Shown piece by piece: positions 24,724-35,919 of a stretch of DNA of 64,000 bases. The DNA comes from Streptomyces klenkii (GTDB lineage: Bacteria > Actinomycetota > Actinomycetes > Streptomycetales > Streptomycetaceae). The position numbers and the translations under genes are program-made. Position 1 is the stretch's first letter, and the number at the start of each line of letters is the position of its first letter. The stretch covers positions 496,001 to 560,000 of the forward strand of contig NZ_RBAM01000003.1 of assembly GCF_003626645.1 (NCBI RefSeq). The letters are read 5' to 3'. The notes below the pieces were generated by a model, which was given only the letters and a program-made list of their open reading frames with translations, was not told the DNA's origin and ran no database searches.

Positions 24724-25264
24724 GGGGCAGTCGTTGCAGCCGATCCGGCGGCGGAGCATCCAGCGGCTGACGGAAGGCACCTGGGCCACCGGCCGATCCA
24801 TCTGGTCGGCGGACACCGAGGGCCGCGACGTCACGGTGGACCGCATCGAGGTCACGGAACAGCCGGCACCGGCGCACGTGGCTGCGGCCCTTGGGCTGGT
24901 TCCGGAGGACGCTGTCTGCGTGCGGAGCCGGCGCTTCGTCCTCGACGGGCGGCCGGTCCTGCTCTCCACGTCGTACCTCCCCGCCGGCCTTGTGGCCGGA
25001 TCCCTGATCCGGCAGAAGGACACCGGCCCGGGAGGCATCTACGCACGCCTGGCGGAGCTCGGGGCCGAGCCCGTGCGCTTCCGCGAGGAGATCCGCTGCC
25101 GCATGCCGTCGGGGGACGAGGCGAGCCGACTCGGCCTGACGCCCGGCACTCCCGTCATCCTGATCTGCCGCACGGCGTTCGCCGCCGGCGGCCGGGCCGT
25201 CGAACTCAACGAGATGACGCTGGACTCGGCGTCGTACGTGCTGGAGTACGAGTTCGACAACTAG
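24719..25264 (+). CDS. UTRA-domain protein lacking the GntR DNA-binding domain
   Basis: A 181-residue protein with a UTRA ligand-binding domain as in HutC-type GntR regulators: VCVRSRRFVLDGRPVLLSTS, YLPAGLVAG, RLGLTPGTPVILICRTAF. The winged-helix domain that should precede it is absent: only about 30 residues (LQPIRRRSIQRLTEGTWATG) come first. It is translationally coupled (ATGA) to the XRE-TPR regulator, so it may act as a ligand sensor for that DNA-binding partner, or be a remnant. Both readings are inference. Confidence 0.75.
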   Translation: MTGQSLQPIRRRSIQRLTEGTWATGRSIWSADTEGRDVTVDRIEVTEQPAPAHVAAALGLVPEDAVCVRSRRFVLDGRPVLLSTSYLPAGLVAGSLIRQKDTGPGGIYARLAELGAEPVRFREEIRCRMPSGDEASRLGLTPGTPVILICRTAFAAGGRAVELNEMTLDSASYVLEYEFDN

Positions 25265-25343
25265 CCCGGCCACCCGCTCGGGACCATAAGGCGCCCGCTC
25301 GCTGGGTAGTCCGTACGGATACCCCACCCAGGAGGAGGCGGCC

Positions 25344-25658
25344 ATGACCCCAGGGTTCGGCCTGGTCGTACGTTTCACGCTGCGCGGCGCGGATGCCGCG
25401 GAGGCCTTCGACGCGCTGGCGTCCCGGACGCTGGAGGGAATCCGGCAGCACGAGAAGGGCACGGTCATCTACGTGAACCACCGCGTGCCCGGCGAGCCGC
25501 TCGTACGGCTCTTCTACGAGCTGTACGAGGACCGCGCCGCGTTCGACGCCCACGAGCAGCAGCCCCACACCAAGCACTTCCTCGAAGCCCGCGAGGAGTT
25601 CGTGGCCGAGACCGAGGTGACCTTCCTGGAGCGTCTCGACGGGAAGCCGTCAGCATGA
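25344..25658 (+). CDS. ABM-domain putative quinol monooxygenase
   Basis: A 104-residue dimeric ferredoxin-like protein of the antibiotic-biosynthesis monooxygenase family: YVNHRVPGEPLVRLFYELYE, then HEQQPHTKHF with the conserved His-rich loop. Members such as YgiN oxidise quinols without a metal cofactor. An AGGAGGAGG site precedes the ATG. The C-terminus GKPSA-stop is encoded by the right-hand 20-bp direct repeat and is identical to the end of the XRE-TPR protein, so the native C-terminus may have been replaced. Confidence 0.75.
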   Translation: MTPGFGLVVRFTLRGADAAEAFDALASRTLEGIRQHEKGTVIYVNHRVPGEPLVRLFYELYEDRAAFDAHEQQPHTKHFLEAREEFVAETEVTFLERLDGKPSA

Positions 25659-25659
25659 C
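25640..25659 (+). repeat. 20-bp direct repeat, right copy
   Basis: Identical to 24704-24723. Together the copies bracket a 936-bp unit containing the UTRA and monooxygenase genes. Confidence 0.85.
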
Positions 25660-25721
25660 AAGGCGCTGATCGGGCCCGGGTGACGGACCGGCGCCGTGAG
25701 GCCGCTCGCCGGGGACGGCCG

Positions 25722-26162
25722 TCACCCCAGTGCGAACCGTAGTTCCGGGCGTTCCCAGGTGATTGCCGGGAGCGCTGCCGGGACCGTTCCGGTGCGGATC
25801 GCGCCCACGCTTCGGTAGAAGCCTTCCGACGGGGGGTGGGAGACGACGCGTACGGACGCGAGGCCCGCCGCCCGGGCGCGTTCCTGCATGTGGGTGGCCA
25901 GGCGGCGGCCCACGCCCAGGCCCTGGGCGTCGTCCGCGACGAACATCAGGTCCAGTTCGGCGGGCGGGCCGAGGAGCAGGGCGTAGAAGCCGAGCAGCCG
26001 CTCGTCCGTCCCCTCCGCCACGTACACCTCGTTCGCCGCCACGTACTCCGCGGTGACCTCGTAGTCCGCGACCATCGCCGCATAGCCGCCCTGGTACGCG
26101 CCCGAACCGCGCACCAGTTCCGTGAGGTGCGCGGCGTCCGCCGCCGTCGCCCGTCTGATCAC
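25722..26162 (-). CDS. GNAT family N-acetyltransferase
   Basis: A 146-residue GNAT protein with the acetyl-CoA motif ADDAQGLGVGRRLATHM (Q-x-x-G-x-G) and LMFVA strand. The C-terminal part (SEGFYRSVGAIRTGTVP) is typical of the family. Substrate unknown. It starts at ATG 26162, 85 nt beyond the stop of the thiolase gene on the same strand. The gap holds a long inverted repeat built on ACCGATCGGT that could be its operator. Confidence 0.75.
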   Translation of the reverse strand: MIRRATAADAAHLTELVRGSGAYQGGYAAMVADYEVTAEYVAANEVYVAEGTDERLLGFYALLLGPPAELDLMFVADDAQGLGVGRRLATHMQERARAAGLASVRVVSHPPSEGFYRSVGAIRTGTVPAALPAITWERPELRFALG

Positions 26163-26174
26163 AGCTCCCCCGAT

Positions 26175-26219
26175 CGATCGGTAATAGATCCTGCACCCTT
26201 GAGGGTATTACCGATCGGT
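26175..26219. promoter_or_regulatory. 12-bp inverted repeat with ACCGATCGGT core
   Basis: CGATCGGTAATA at 26175-26186 and its exact complement at 26206-26217. The right arm extends into a perfect 10-bp palindrome ACCGATCGGT (26210-26219) of TetR-operator type. It lies 13-57 nt upstream of the GNAT gene. No regulator is encoded next to it. Confidence 0.45.
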
Positions 26220-26247
26220 CACCGGAGAGAATGCGGAATGGCGGACC

Positions 26248-27597
<1,350 letters not shown>

Positions 27598-27621
27598 TCA
27601 TTACCGTCGAGGCGTGTATAT

Positions 27622-27636
27622 CTGATGGCCCGTCAG
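27622..27636. promoter_or_regulatory. imperfect palindrome CTGAT-N5-GTCAG upstream of P450
   Basis: CTGATGGCCCGTCAG fits CTGAY-N5-RTCAG, like the site before the aldehyde dehydrogenase. It is 84 nt upstream of the P450 start codon and follows a TATAT stretch. Confidence 0.3.
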
Positions 27637-27719
27637 GATGACCCGCACCCGCCAGGCAGAGGTGGACGCGCTCCGCCGTCCGCGGCGTCTCCTCGCTGCC
27701 GACGCCTCATGGAGGACCG

Positions 27720-28976
27720 ATGTCCTGCCCCGCGCTCCCCGAAGACTTCCCCGGAGACTTCGACAAAGGCTTCGACCCCACCTCCCCCGACGTCAACCAC
27801 CGCCGCGTCCCCCTCCCGGAGTTCGCCGCGCTGCGCCGCACCGCGCCCGTGTGGTGGGTCGCCCAGCCCCACGGCGTCGCGGGCTTCGACGACGACGGCT
27901 ACTGGGCCGTCACCCGGCACGCGGACGTCAAGGAGGTCTCCACCCGGCCCGACCTCTACTCCGCCTCCGCCAACACCTCGATCATCCGCTTCAACGAGCA
28001 CATATCCCGCGATCAGATCGACGCCCAGCGGCTCATCATGCTCAACATGGACCCGCCCGAGCACACCCGCGTCCGCCAGATCGTGCAGCGCGGCTTCACT
28101 CCGCGCGCGATACGGGCCCTGGAGGCGGCCCTGCGCGAGCGCGCCACCGCGATCGTCGCGGCGGCGCGGGAGCGCGGCAGCGGCGACTTCGTCACCGACA
28201 TCGCCTGCGAGCTGCCCCTCCAGGCGATCGCCGAGCTCATCGGCGTTCCGCAGGAGGACCGGGCCAGGATCTTCGACTGGTCCAACAAGATGATCGCCTA
28301 CGACGACCCCGAGCTGGCCATCACCGAGGAGGTCGGCGCGCACGCCGCGGCGGAGCTCATCTCGTACGCGATGAACCTGGCCGCCGCGCGCAAGGAGTGC
28401 CCGGCCAAGGACATCGTCAGCCGGCTGGTCGCCGCCGAGGACGAGGGCAACCTGGCCTCCGACGAGTTCGGCTTCTTCGTGCTGCTGCTGGCCGTCGCCG
28501 GCAACGAGACCACGCGCAACGCCATCAGCCACGGCATGCACGCCTTCCTCACCCACCCCGAGCAGTGGGAGCTCTACAAGCGCGAGCGCCCCGCGACCGC
28601 CGCGGAGGAGATCGTCCGCTGGGCGACGCCCGTCGTCTCCTTCCAGCGCACGGCCACGCGCGACACCGAGCTCGGCGGCGCCCGCATCCGCGCGGGCCAG
28701 CGCGTGGGGCTCTTCTACGCCTCCGCCAACCACGACCCGGACGTCTTCGGCGACCCCGGGGCCTTCGACATCACCCGCGACCCCAACCCGCACCTCGGCT
28801 TCGGCGGCGGCGGGCCGCACTTCTGCCTCGGCCGCTCGCTGGCCGCGCTGGAGATCGACCTCATCTTCCACGCGTTGGCCGACGCCGTCCCGGACATCCG
28901 GCTCGCCGGGGAGCCGCGGCGGCTGAGGTCGGCATGGCTGAACGGCATCAAGGAGATGCGGGTGCGGTACGCGTAG
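27720..28976 (+). CDS. cytochrome P450, CYP125-like (steroid C26/C27-hydroxylase type)
   Basis: A 418-residue P450. The I-helix is LLAVAGNETTRN (acid/Thr pair replaced by Glu-Thr-Thr, as in CYP125), the ExxR is in EEIVRWATPV, and the heme ligand Cys is in FGGGGPHFCLGRS. Similarity to M. tuberculosis CYP125A1 is evident throughout (QRLIMLNMDPPEHTR, GFTPRAIRALE, DIACELPLQAIAELIGVPQED). CYP125 oxidises the steroid side-chain terminus. A GGAGG site precedes the ATG at 27720. It is divergent from the FadA5-like thiolase. No ring-degradation genes are nearby, so the real substrate may be another isoprenoid. Confidence 0.85.
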   Translation: MSCPALPEDFPGDFDKGFDPTSPDVNHRRVPLPEFAALRRTAPVWWVAQPHGVAGFDDDGYWAVTRHADVKEVSTRPDLYSASANTSIIRFNEHISRDQIDAQRLIMLNMDPPEHTRVRQIVQRGFTPRAIRALEAALRERATAIVAAARERGSGDFVTDIACELPLQAIAELIGVPQEDRARIFDWSNKMIAYDDPELAITEEVGAHAAAELISYAMNLAAARKECPAKDIVSRLVAAEDEGNLASDEFGFFVLLLAVAGNETTRNAISHGMHAFLTHPEQWELYKRERPATAAEEIVRWATPVVSFQRTATRDTELGGARIRAGQRVGLFYASANHDPDVFGDPGAFDITRDPNPHLGFGGGGPHFCLGRSLAALEIDLIFHALADAVPDIRLAGEPRRLRSAWLNGIKEMRVRYA

Positions 28977-29010
28977 CCGCCCGGCGGGCCGGCGTCCGCT
29001 GATCCATTTA

Positions 29011-29023
29011 TGACTGACCGTCA
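29011..29023. promoter_or_regulatory. TGAC-N5-GTCA palindrome
   Basis: TGACTGACCGTCA, also readable as a TGACcGTCA core. It lies 35 nt after the P450 stop and about 190 nt upstream of the DUF6230 gene. It may belong with the sites at 15931 and 27622. Confidence 0.25.
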
Positions 29024-29211
29024 ATTTCCTTTGCCCGTACGGGAATAGTCCGTACCGGGACCTTGTCGGCCGCCGGTCCCGGACTTACTCTCGGGTACAC
29101 CTTCCGGGCAGGCCCGTCACGCCGTACGCCCGTGACATCACCGGCCCCGTGCCGCACGGAGGCCGCCCGTCCGGCAGCGCTCATCCGAGGCTCTCCGAGG
29201 GGACGATCAGC

Positions 29212-29832
29212 ATGAACGACGCGCAAGGCAGACCGGTCACGGGACGGGTCAGGTGGCGCAGGTTCGCCGTCCTGGCCGTGCCCGGCTTCGCGGCGACGGC
29301 GGCGCTGGCCGTGGCACTGGCCGAAGGAGCCCTCGCGGCCTCGTTCGCCGTGTCGGGGCAGGAGTTCAAGGTCTCGGCCGACAGCCTGGAGGGCGAGGGC
29401 TTCGCGCAGTACGGCAGCGTGGACACCAACGCGCGCGGCGACCTGCTGCCCGTCGCGATCACCTCGATCAAGGAGGCCGAGCTGAAGAAGCTCTGCCAGT
29501 CCGTGGTCACCCACCTGCCCATCATCGGGGACATCTCGCTCAACCTGACGGCGGGCGGCAGCGGCACCCCGGTCAAGGCCGGCAACCTCTTCATCGACGC
29601 CACCCAGCTCGGCGGCGACGCCGAGTTCAAGAACATCGAGATCGGCCGCGACGCCTCCACCCTCGACAAGGGCCCGGACGGCGCGCAGGGCCTCCAGGAC
29701 TTGTTCGCCATGCAGGCCGACCACGTCAGCATGAAGAAGGTCCGGCAGGTCGCGTGGGCGACCAATGCAGGAACGTTCAGGCTGGCCGGGCTGCGGATGA
29801 ACATCTTCAAGGGCAAGCAGGAGTGCTTCTGA
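29212..29832 (+). CDS. DUF6230 family exported protein
   Basis: A 206-residue exported protein, often labelled cholesterol esterase in databases without experimental support. A basic N-terminus (RVRWRRFAVLAV) and hydrophobic helix form a signal anchor. The extracellular part (FAVSGQEFKVSADSLEGEGF, VVTHLPIIGDISLNLTAGG) looks beta-rich, with no catalytic Ser/His signature, so an esterase function is doubtful. ATG 29212 is chosen over an upstream start because it directly precedes the signal sequence. The next gene begins 1 nt after its stop. Confidence 0.7.
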   Translation: MNDAQGRPVTGRVRWRRFAVLAVPGFAATAALAVALAEGALAASFAVSGQEFKVSADSLEGEGFAQYGSVDTNARGDLLPVAITSIKEAELKKLCQSVVTHLPIIGDISLNLTAGGSGTPVKAGNLFIDATQLGGDAEFKNIEIGRDASTLDKGPDGAQGLQDLFAMQADHVSMKKVRQVAWATNAGTFRLAGLRMNIFKGKQECF

Positions 29833-29833
29833 C

Positions 29834-31119
<1,286 letters not shown>

Positions 31120-31151
31120 GCGAGTAAGCACTGAGCGGCCGGGGCCGCAAG

Positions 31152-33218
31152 TCAGCCCTTCGCCGCATGCGAAGGCGCCGCCCCCGTCCCCCCCGCCGCC
31201 GGCAGCGGATCGCTCTCGCCGCGCGCCGCCGGCACCTTCCCGAACACCGGCCGGCCGGGACCGCTCAGCACGTACTGGATCGCGAATCCGGCCAGCACGA
31301 CCAGGGCACCGCCGACCGCGTCGAGCACGTAGTGGTTGGCGGTGCCGACGATCACCGAGAGCGTCAGCAGCGGATAGAGCATGCCGAGGCACTTCATCCA
31401 CGGCTTCGGCGCGACGACGGCGAACACGATGCCGCACCACAGCGACCAGCCGATGTGCAGCGACGGCATGGCCGCGTACTGGTTGGCGAGCTCCGTGAGC
31501 GCACCGAACTCGGGGTTGTTCAGGTCCTGCGGGCCGTTGACCGTATCGATGAAGCCGAGGCCCGGCATCAGCCGCGGCGGCGCCAGCGGATAGGCCCAGA
31601 AGCCGGCGAGCGCGATCAGGGTGGCCAGGGACAGCGCGGTGCGGGCCCAGCGGTACGTGCCGGGCCGGCGCACGTAGAGGTAGACCAGCAGGGCGACCGG
31701 CACCAGGAAGTGGAAAGTGCCGTAGTAGTAGTTCATGGCGCCGGTGAGCCGGCCGCTGCCCGCCACGAAGTGGTTGAAGCCGCGCTCGACGTCGAGGTGC
31801 AGGAATTCCTCGGCGCCGAGGATCTGCCGGCCGTGCGCCTCCGCCGGGAAGCGCTCGTCGGGGGCCCGGGAGCGGATGAACATGTAGAACCAGTAGCCGA
31901 CGCGGAGCAGCATCAGCTCCAGCAGGACGTTCGGCCGGGTCAGCGGCCGCCGCCAGAAGCGGAACAGCGGCACCCAGGAGAACCGGCCCCGCTGCGGCTC
32001 GCTCACCGGCGTCGGCACCGGCCGCGCCCAGCCCTCCGCGGCGCGGGACAGGAAGGGCACCGCGCAGGCCGCGAGGAGCGCGGTGAGCAGCGGGGCGTTG
32101 TCGCCGAGGGGGCTCAGGAACGGGTTGTTGTCCGGCATCAGCACGGTGCTGGTGAGCGTCATGACGAGCACGACGAGTACGGGCCACACCAGGCGGTCGG
32201 CGCGGCGCTTGCCCACGCGGCCGACGACGGCGAGCAGGATCCACAGCTGCTGGTGCTGCCAGGCCGCCGGGGAGACGGCGACCGCGGTGCAGCCCGCGAC
32301 GGCCGTCGCGAGGAGCGTCTGCCCGTCGAGGGCGTAGCGGGCGGCCCGGCGCAGGCCGAGCACGGTGACCGCGGCGGCCAGCGCGCCGTACAGCGCCAGC
32401 TCGGCCGGGCCGTGCAGGCCGGTGCGGAGCAGCAGGCCGTGCAGGGACTGGTTGGCGAGGCCGTCCGGGGCGTGGCCGAGGCCGGCGCCTGCGACGTGGT
32501 GGATCCAGTACGTCCACGAGTCGTCCGGCATGAGGGCCCACGTCAGCCCCGAGCAGGCCGCGAAGGTGACGCCGGTGGCGGCGGCCGCGCGGCGGCGGCC
32601 CGTCAGCCACTGGAGGACGGCGAACAGCAGCACCGCGGGCTGAAGGGCCGCGGCGACGCCGGTGAGCAGGCCGCTCGCCCGGCCGGAGCCCTGCGCGAGG
32701 CGGGGCGGGCAGCAGCCGAGGAGCACCAGCAGGACGGGGAGGATGCTCGTCTGCCCGAGCGTGAACGTGTTCCGCACGGGCAGCGACAGGACGGCGAGAA
32801 TCACCGCTACGGGTGCGGCGAGCAGCGCCGTGCGGCGCGGGACGGGGCCGGGCAGGGAGCGGGCGGCGACGAGCGCCAGGGCGACCACCAGGAGGAGCGT
32901 GCCGAACGTCCAGAAGATGCCGAGGCCTTGCTCGGCGGCCTTCGTCAGCGGCTTGAGCACGAGCCCCTCGAAAGGGGTGCCGGTGAACTCGTCCGTGTCG
33001 TAGAGCGAGCCTCTTACGTGCAGGACGCCGTGGTCACCGATCCACCGGCCGAGGTCGCTGAACCGCCGCTCGGGGGGCAGCCGCAGCACCGCGGCGGCCT
33101 GACGGACGGCCAGCAGCGCGGCGAGCAGCCACAGCACGCCCAGGGTCGGACCGGTCCTCGACGCCTCCCGCGGCGGGCGTCCCAGTCCGCCCCTCTGCGC
33201 ATTCGCCACGCCCCGCAC
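31152..33218 (-). CDS. bifunctional GT87-like glycosyltransferase / PAP2 phosphatase membrane protein
   Basis: A 688-residue polytopic protein joining two membrane enzymes. Residues about 25-420 resemble GT87 polyprenyl-phosphate-mannose-dependent mannosyltransferases (RFSDLGRWIGDHGVLH, AAWQHQQLWILL). Residues about 450-660 are a PAP2 domain of the inositol-phosphorylceramide-synthase type, with AAMPSLHIGWSLW and TANHYVLDAVGG carrying the paired catalytic histidines and Asp. It may build and dephosphorylate a lipid-linked sugar. The GTG at 33218 follows GGAGGAGC. It is transcribed alone, converging on the secreted-protein operon. Confidence 0.8.
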   Translation of the reverse strand: MRGVANAQRGGLGRPPREASRTGPTLGVLWLLAALLAVRQAAAVLRLPPERRFSDLGRWIGDHGVLHVRGSLYDTDEFTGTPFEGLVLKPLTKAAEQGLGIFWTFGTLLLVVALALVAARSLPGPVPRRTALLAAPVAVILAVLSLPVRNTFTLGQTSILPVLLVLLGCCPPRLAQGSGRASGLLTGVAAALQPAVLLFAVLQWLTGRRRAAAATGVTFAACSGLTWALMPDDSWTYWIHHVAGAGLGHAPDGLANQSLHGLLLRTGLHGPAELALYGALAAAVTVLGLRRAARYALDGQTLLATAVAGCTAVAVSPAAWQHQQLWILLAVVGRVGKRRADRLVWPVLVVLVMTLTSTVLMPDNNPFLSPLGDNAPLLTALLAACAVPFLSRAAEGWARPVPTPVSEPQRGRFSWVPLFRFWRRPLTRPNVLLELMLLRVGYWFYMFIRSRAPDERFPAEAHGRQILGAEEFLHLDVERGFNHFVAGSGRLTGAMNYYYGTFHFLVPVALLVYLYVRRPGTYRWARTALSLATLIALAGFWAYPLAPPRLMPGLGFIDTVNGPQDLNNPEFGALTELANQYAAMPSLHIGWSLWCGIVFAVVAPKPWMKCLGMLYPLLTLSVIVGTANHYVLDAVGGALVVLAGFAIQYVLSGPGRPVFGKVPAARGESDPLPAAGGTGAAPSHAAKG

Positions 33219-33446
33219 CGCTCCTCCGGTCGCCCAGATCGGTCACCCTCGTAGGGCTCTTTGAGACCTTACTGATTCCTGAAGAAGAGACGCAGGTCAC
33301 TCTCTGGCCACCTGGCCGCGTCGCGGGACTGTCCGAAAGACGACGGTCCGGCGTTCCCCGGGCAGCGGAGCCCCGCGGTCGGCATGCCCTCCCCCTTGGA
33401 TGCGCCGCAAGCCCCGCGCCGCCGGACAGGAGACCGGGCCGAGCCG

Positions 33447-35543
33447 TTACGGCTCCTTCCCCCCGTCCCGCCACCTCTCGTGGTCGCGCCGCGGCAAGGC
33501 GTCCCCGTTGTGGGGCTGTTCCTCGTCCGAGCCGCAGAGTTCGGTGTTGAGCTCGCGGACGAGGGCGTCGAGGTCCGTGGGGCGGTCGGGGGTCCACCAG
33601 TCGCCGAGGAGGTCGGCGAGGGAGGCCTCGCGGGCCTGGAAGAGGAGTCCGGCGACGCGGCGGCCCTCGTCGGTGGGGACGAGGGGGAGGCCCTCGCGGC
33701 GGGCCAGGCCGCGGACCTCCAGCTGGATGGCGGCCTCGGTGACGGTGCGCAGGGGGATGTCGACGCGCTCGGCGAGGATGGACGGTTCGACGGAGCCGTA
33801 GCGGTTCATGCGGAGCAGCATCCAGCTGGCCGCGGGCCGCAGGTCGAGCCCGGCCCGCTCGGTGATCACCTCGTAGATCTTCTTGCGGCCCTCGCGGCTG
33901 CCGAGGAGGGAGAGCGCACGGGCGACCTCGTCGCGGGAGGAGCGTTCGACGGGGTTGCTGGAGATGACCTCGCTGGTGTCGGGCGCGGTGACGCTGCCGC
34001 GCAGGGGCTCCTCCCTGAGGAACCAGGCGAGGACGAAGGCGGCGAGGGCGGCGGGCACCGCGTAGATGAAGACGTCGGTGATCGAGTCGGAGTAGGCGGC
34101 GAGGACGCGCGCCCGTTCCCCCGGCGGCAGGGCGGAGACGGCGCGCGGGTCGGCCGAGAGCCGGTCCGCGCTGACGCCGGGGGGCAGCTTCGCGCCGGCG
34201 AGGGCGTCGGCGATGCGCGGCCCGAGCATGTTGGCGAAGATCGTGCCGAAGATGGAGACGCCGAAGGAGGCGCCGATGGAGCGGAAGAAGGTGGCTCCGG
34301 AGGTGGCGACGCCGAGGTCGCGGTAGGCGACGGCGTTCTGCACGATCAGGACGAGGACCTGCATGACGAGGCCGAGCCCGAAGCCGAAGACGAAGAAGTA
34401 CACGCTCATCTCGGCGGTGCTGATGGCCGGGTCGAGCCGGTGCAGCAGGAGCAGGCCGACGGTCATGATGCCCGTGCCGGCGATGGGGAAGACCTTGTAG
34501 TGGCCGGTGCGGCTGACGATCTGGCCGGAGCCGGTCGAGGCGATGAGCAGCCCGGCCACCATCGGCAGCATGTGCACGCCGGACAGCGTCGGCGAGACGC
34601 CCTGGACGACCTGGAGGAACGTCGGCAGGTACGTCATCGACCCGAACATCGCGAAGCCGACGACGAAGCCGATCACCGAGCAGAGCGAGAAGGCGTGGAT
34701 GCGGAAGAGGCCGAGCGGCAGCACGGGCTCGGCGGCACGCCGCTCCACCGCCACGAACGGCACGAGCAGCAGCACGCCCAGCGCCCCGAGGCCGATGATC
34801 TGCCAGGACGACCAGGGGTACGTGACGCCGCCGAGCGAGGTCATCAGCACCAGGCAGGTGGCGACGGAGGCGATGAGGAACGTGCCGAGGTAGTCGATGC
34901 GGTGCGGGGTGCGGCGCGCGGGGATGTGCAGGACGGCGGCGATGGTGAAGAGGGCGACGACGCCGATGGGGAGGTTGATGTAGAAGACCCAGCGCCAGCT
35001 GAGGTGGTCCACGAACAGGCCGCCGAGCAGCGGCCCGAGCACGCTCGTACCGCCGAAGACGGCGCCGAAGAGGCCCTGGTAGCGGCCGCGGTCCCGGGGC
35101 GGGACGATGTCGCCGACGATCGCCATCGACAGCACCATGAGCCCGCCGCCGCCCAGGCCCTGGAGGGCGCGGAAGGCGATGAGCTCGCCCATGTTCTGGG
35201 CGATGCCGCACAGCACGGAGCCGATCAGGAAGATGACGATGGCCGTCTGGAAGAGCTTCTTGCGCCCGTACTGGTCGCCGAGCTTGCCCCAGAGGGGGGT
35301 CGCGGCGGTGGAGGCGAGCAGGTACGCGGTGACGACCCAGGAGAGGTGTTCGAGGCCGCCGAGGTCGCTGACGATGGTGGGCAGCGCGGTGGAGACGATC
35401 GTCTGGTCCAGGGCGGCCAGCAGCATGCCGAGCAGCAGCGCGCCGATCGCGACGAGGATCGTGCGCCGGGGCTGCCCCTCGCCGGGTACGGCCGCGGGCT
35501 CCGGCGCTGCGGCCACGGAGGGGCCAGGGGTGTCGTCCGCCAT
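33447..35543 (-). CDS. DHA2-family MFS exporter with C-terminal winged-helix domain
   Basis: A 698-residue protein. Residues about 25-525 are a 14-helix EmrB/QacA-type proton antiporter (LDQTIVSTALPTIVSDLGG, GPLLGGLFVDHLSWRWVFYI). Residues about 550-680 are soluble and resemble a MarR-type winged helix (AASWMLLRMNRYGSVEP, ILAERVDIPLRTVTEAAIQL). A transporter fused to a cytoplasmic helix-turn-helix is unusual; it may sense substrate or tether a regulator. The ATG at 35543 (MADDTPGP) is chosen; upstream the frame enters Arg-rich repeat-like sequence. Confidence 0.8.
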   Translation of the reverse strand: MADDTPGPSVAAAPEPAAVPGEGQPRRTILVAIGALLLGMLLAALDQTIVSTALPTIVSDLGGLEHLSWVVTAYLLASTAATPLWGKLGDQYGRKKLFQTAIVIFLIGSVLCGIAQNMGELIAFRALQGLGGGGLMVLSMAIVGDIVPPRDRGRYQGLFGAVFGGTSVLGPLLGGLFVDHLSWRWVFYINLPIGVVALFTIAAVLHIPARRTPHRIDYLGTFLIASVATCLVLMTSLGGVTYPWSSWQIIGLGALGVLLLVPFVAVERRAAEPVLPLGLFRIHAFSLCSVIGFVVGFAMFGSMTYLPTFLQVVQGVSPTLSGVHMLPMVAGLLIASTGSGQIVSRTGHYKVFPIAGTGIMTVGLLLLHRLDPAISTAEMSVYFFVFGFGLGLVMQVLVLIVQNAVAYRDLGVATSGATFFRSIGASFGVSIFGTIFANMLGPRIADALAGAKLPPGVSADRLSADPRAVSALPPGERARVLAAYSDSITDVFIYAVPAALAAFVLAWFLREEPLRGSVTAPDTSEVISSNPVERSSRDEVARALSLLGSREGRKKIYEVITERAGLDLRPAASWMLLRMNRYGSVEPSILAERVDIPLRTVTEAAIQLEVRGLARREGLPLVPTDEGRRVAGLLFQAREASLADLLGDWWTPDRPTDLDALVRELNTELCGSDEEQPHNGDALPRRDHERWRDGGKEP

Positions 35544-35919
35544 GGGCGCTCCCGGGGCTCCAGGGATCTCGCGGGATTCGCGGGCTCTCGCGTGCGCGGC
35601 GTCTCGCGTGCGCGTTCGCGGGGTCCCGCGGGCCCCGTCGGGTCTCCTGGACGACGGGGGCCTTTCCATCGTGGTCCCGATCCGCTCGTCCGGCCCGCCG
35701 GAATAGGCCATTCGCAGCCTCGCGGGGCCTCCTCCGGACAGCGGGCCCCGGGGCCGCGGGAGCCATGGGTCCGGGGCCGTGGGCCGCTGTCCGGAGGGAG
35801 CCCGTTGGCGTAAAAGGCCCGACTTTTTGTATCGTGGGGAAACAAAGTGGTTCCGCCCGTATTCCCTGACCGGCGGGCGGGACCGCTTGTCTCCCTCCCG
35901 CGCGCTCTGGAGTCCGCCG
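35544..35919. other. 376-bp divergent intergenic region with long hairpin
   Basis: No gene. It holds alternating GCGGG/TCTCGCGTGCGCG short repeats (35570-35625), a 14-bp perfect inverted repeat at 35731-35744 and 35784-35797 with further pairing between its arms, and an AT-richer stretch (GACTTTTTGTATCGTGGGG, about 35820-35840) that is the best promoter candidate for the HAD gene. Confidence 0.5.
35731..35797. repeat. 14-bp perfect inverted repeat
   Basis: CCTCCGGACAGCGG at 35731-35744 and its complement at 35784-35797. The 39 nt between them also contain GGGCCCCGGGG/CCCATGG pairings. It is a stable hairpin between two divergent genes, so an operator or mRNA-leader role is more likely than termination. 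Confidence 0.6.
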
